Origin: an uncultured Eubacteriales bacterium
GTDB taxonomy: Bacteria > Bacillota > Clostridia > Peptostreptococcales > Anaerovoracaceae
NCBI GenBank assembly: GCA_902773665.1
Contig: CACYFF010000005.1
Span: 107,356 to 171,355, forward strand
Length of the DNA: 64,000 nt
Direction of reading: 5' to 3'
Of the stretch, positions 62,459-64,000 are shown piece after piece (within the stretch, counting starts at the first letter, position 1; every line of letters starts with the position of its first letter). The position numbers and the translations under genes are program-made. The notes beneath the pieces are model-generated. The model did not search any database and had not been told where the DNA came from. It was given only the letters and a program-made list of their open reading frames with translations.

Positions 62459-63799
62459 CTATTTTACCTGCCAGTGCCCGGTCTTATTAGAACCGATACG
62501 GCTGATCAATCCCTTGCTTTTTAACGAAGCCAGAACGCGAGTAATCGTGCGTTGAGATTTCCCCGTCTTCACGATCAATTCCGCATTGGTCATCCCGGGA
62601 TCATCACGTAAACAGCTTAACACGGTCTGTTCCAAGTCACTTATATGGTCATTTATCCGGCCATTTTTCTGGCCAGATAATGGCGACTTATTTCGATCTA
62701 TCCTTGAAAACTCTATTTTGAAGTCCGTGTCAGCGTTTTCGTATTTGATTTCGACCCCTGCCTTATTGCAAAGTGAATAGATTTTCTTGATACCGGAACC
62801 GAAGGTCTCAACATCCTTGCACAGATAGAGAACACGAGCGATTGTCTCATTACGCAGGAAAGAATGAATATCACGGTTTACGAAATCGATTGGTTCAAAC
62901 TCGTTCGCAAACGATCCTGGATTCACAATGCGGATCCTATCAGAGAAGATGTCAACTTCATGCTGGACAGGAAGATCATAACGGGCGTGAACAAAACCGT
63001 TGATCACAGCCTCTCGCATTGCATCGACCGGAATTTCCGGAATCTCCTTTCGGTGAACCCCGTCGCCCTCCATTTCAACCCGCCAGCGGATATTTTTGAT
63101 GATGTATCCGATAGCAGCGTCAATCAGCTGAAAAATGTTGCCTTCCTCTCTGACAATATCCAGAAAAGTTTCCTTGTGTTCCGTGGCGAAGACTGCCATT
63201 TTCAATACGATGGGATGCCTGCTCGAAAAAAGTACCTTCCCAGCGTTAGTCAGCGCATTGCCATTTAAAACTCCAAGCCTTCGCAGAATCGTGTCTTTAT
63301 CGTATCCATAATCTGGCATACGGCCGCATTTCACAGCATCCTGATAGAAACGCTCCACTGTTTTGTCATTGGCGTCAGATATTGTTTCATCGGAGGTCCT
63401 GTTTTCCCAGTTCTCAGCGTATTCCTGGCCGACCATGATTTTCCGAAGCTCCGCTGGCGTAAGTTCTCTGTCCTCATCGGCGGTGCGGATATAATACTTC
63501 CCAAAGGCTGAATAGGGAACGTCATCACCTTGAAACTCTACAACGATTACTTCATTCCCATCAATCACATCCGTAGTCACTGTAGGGATGATCTGCGGTC
63601 GAATCGCCTCGAAAATCCTTCTGGAAACATCGCGTAACGTTGAATCGGTAATTGTAAACCGGACGGGCTTACCATCATTTTTCAAGCCAAAATACACCTT
63701 CCCCTGGCGATGCTTATTAAGAATGCTGGAAATAGAGACCATGGCTTCATTTAACTCACCGGTAGTCCTCTTAAATTCGGTATACTCATCTTCCCGCAT
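62459..63799 (-). CDS. AlbA_2 / Schlafen-type ATP-binding protein with C-terminal winged helix
   Basis: 446 aa. N-terminal AlbA_2 domain (EYTEFKRTTGELNEAMVSISSILNKHRQGKVYFGLKNDG, split here about 3-45), a central ATP-binding-like part (VDAMREAVINGFVHARYD... DRIRIVNPGSF), and a C-terminal helix-turn-helix about residues 390-440 (MTNAELIVKTGKSQRTITRVLASLKSKG). Members are thought to be DNA-binding regulators, often on mobile elements. The ATG has GGAGGTG upstream. GC is well below that of its neighbours, suggesting transfer. Confidence 0.85.
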   Translation of the reverse strand: MREDEYTEFKRTTGELNEAMVSISSILNKHRQGKVYFGLKNDGKPVRFTITDSTLRDVSRRIFEAIRPQIIPTVTTDVIDGNEVIVVEFQGDDVPYSAFGKYYIRTADEDRELTPAELRKIMVGQEYAENWENRTSDETISDANDKTVERFYQDAVKCGRMPDYGYDKDTILRRLGVLNGNALTNAGKVLFSSRHPIVLKMAVFATEHKETFLDIVREEGNIFQLIDAAIGYIIKNIRWRVEMEGDGVHRKEIPEIPVDAMREAVINGFVHARYDLPVQHEVDIFSDRIRIVNPGSFANEFEPIDFVNRDIHSFLRNETIARVLYLCKDVETFGSGIKKIYSLCNKAGVEIKYENADTDFKIEFSRIDRNKSPLSGQKNGRINDHISDLEQTVLSCLRDDPGMTNAELIVKTGKSQRTITRVLASLKSKGLISRIGSNKTGHWQVK

Positions 63800-63823
63800 A
63801 GCAGCACCTCCACCATGTTTGCT

Positions 63824-63852
63824 ATTATATCTATTCTGGCCATATAAATCAA
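63824..63852 (-). promoter_or_regulatory. Promoter of the AlbA_2 gene
   Basis: Minus strand TTGATT (63852-63847), 17 bases, TATAAT (63829-63824). Confidence 0.8.
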
Positions 63853-63883
63853 TAAGACAGGCCAAATAAATGGCCAATTAAAC
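63838..63883. repeat. Three direct repeats GGCCAwATAAAy at the AlbA_2 promoter
   Basis: GGCCATATAAAT (63838-63849), GGCCAAATAAAT (63860-63871) and GGCCAATTAAAC (63872-63883). The first overlaps the -35 box, so the array could be an operator for the protein's own winged helix. Confidence 0.6.
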
Positions 63884-64000
63884 GCCATCATCAGCGCTTT
63901 ATCCGTAGGATTTGTTGCAGGCTATCCCGACAAGACCTTCAAGCCCGAGAATCCTGTATCCTACAACGAAGCTCTGACCATGATCGTTGCTTCCCTGGGT
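63848..64000 (+). pseudogene. Start of an SLH-domain coding region, 5' end missing (continues past window)
   Basis: In this frame, open from 63848, the translation reads into GFVAGYPDKTFKPENPVSYNEA, a clear S-layer homology repeat. No ATG, GTG or TTG precedes the domain within the open frame, and the usual first half of the SLH repeat is absent. It may be the truncated remains of a surface-protein gene next to the inserted AlbA_2 gene, or an internal piece of a longer gene with another start. The right edge prevents a decision. Confidence 0.65.

Overview
The window looks like a chromosome segment of a GC-rich (high-50s percent by eye) low-complexity-cell-wall Firmicute of class Clostridia. 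Support comes from a CIRCE heat-shock operator, a SAM-I riboswitch on metK, a cobalamin riboswitch on an ABC importer, secA followed by prfB with its +1 frameshift, AddB rather than RecBCD, an S-layer homology fragment, and the rho / YqhQ / rpmE / prmC group. I cannot name the genus. Most genes lie on the minus strand.

Layout. 1-12 kb: sodium symporter (cut by the left edge), cardiolipin synthase, a YdcF-type protein, ftsH, an ASCH protein, an MFS carrier, rhodanese, M23 and M20 peptidases and a C26 amidotransferase. 12-20 kb: two DMT carriers, AddB, DeoD, a lysophospholipid acyltransferase. 20-26 kb: tRNA-Thr(CGT), a HAD phosphatase, an AI-2E/YtvI protein, prfB, secA, and a highly folded intergenic RNA candidate just upstream of secA. 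26-35 kb: polar amino-acid ABC importer with an ornithine-cyclodeaminase-like enzyme between two paralogous aminotransferases, an internally deleted ZIP metal transporter, a second M20 peptidase, and a PD-(D/E)XK-like gene bordered by short-motif arrays. 35-43 kb: metK and its riboswitch, btuFCD and its riboswitch, panB, an unrecognised 393-aa protein, rpmE, prmC. 43-50 kb: acyltransferase, exo/endonuclease-phosphatase, SIMPL, SRAP, a second PD-(D/E)XK-like gene with a different motif array, TfoX-N protein, a small membrane protein and a 95-bp tandem repeat. 50-57.7 kb: YqhQ (DUF1385), rho, and the branched-chain amino-acid importer livJHMGF. 57.8-64 kb: LCP ligase, CapD-type epimerase, MurJ, an AlbA_2/Schlafen-type regulator and the truncated start of an SLH-domain gene.

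How the genes work together. The metabolic theme is scavenging and turnover of amino acids and peptides: two ABC importers, a sodium symporter, two M20 amidohydrolases, a C26 hydrolase, two aminotransferases and the cyclodeaminase-like enzyme. Cell-envelope genes (cls, LCP, CapD, MurJ, M23) form a second theme. RNA-level control is unusually easy to see: SAM-I, cobalamin, a branched-chain leader-peptide attenuator, an RF2 frameshift and a structured RNA.

The best candidates for something undescribed are (i) two paralogous PD-(D/E)XK-like genes, each followed by its own family of short inverted motifs and sharing a leader element, (ii) a 50-codon Val/Leu/Ile-rich leader peptide with terminator and antiterminator in front of livJHMGF, (iii) the secA-upstream RNA, and (iv) a CIRCE-controlled ftsH.
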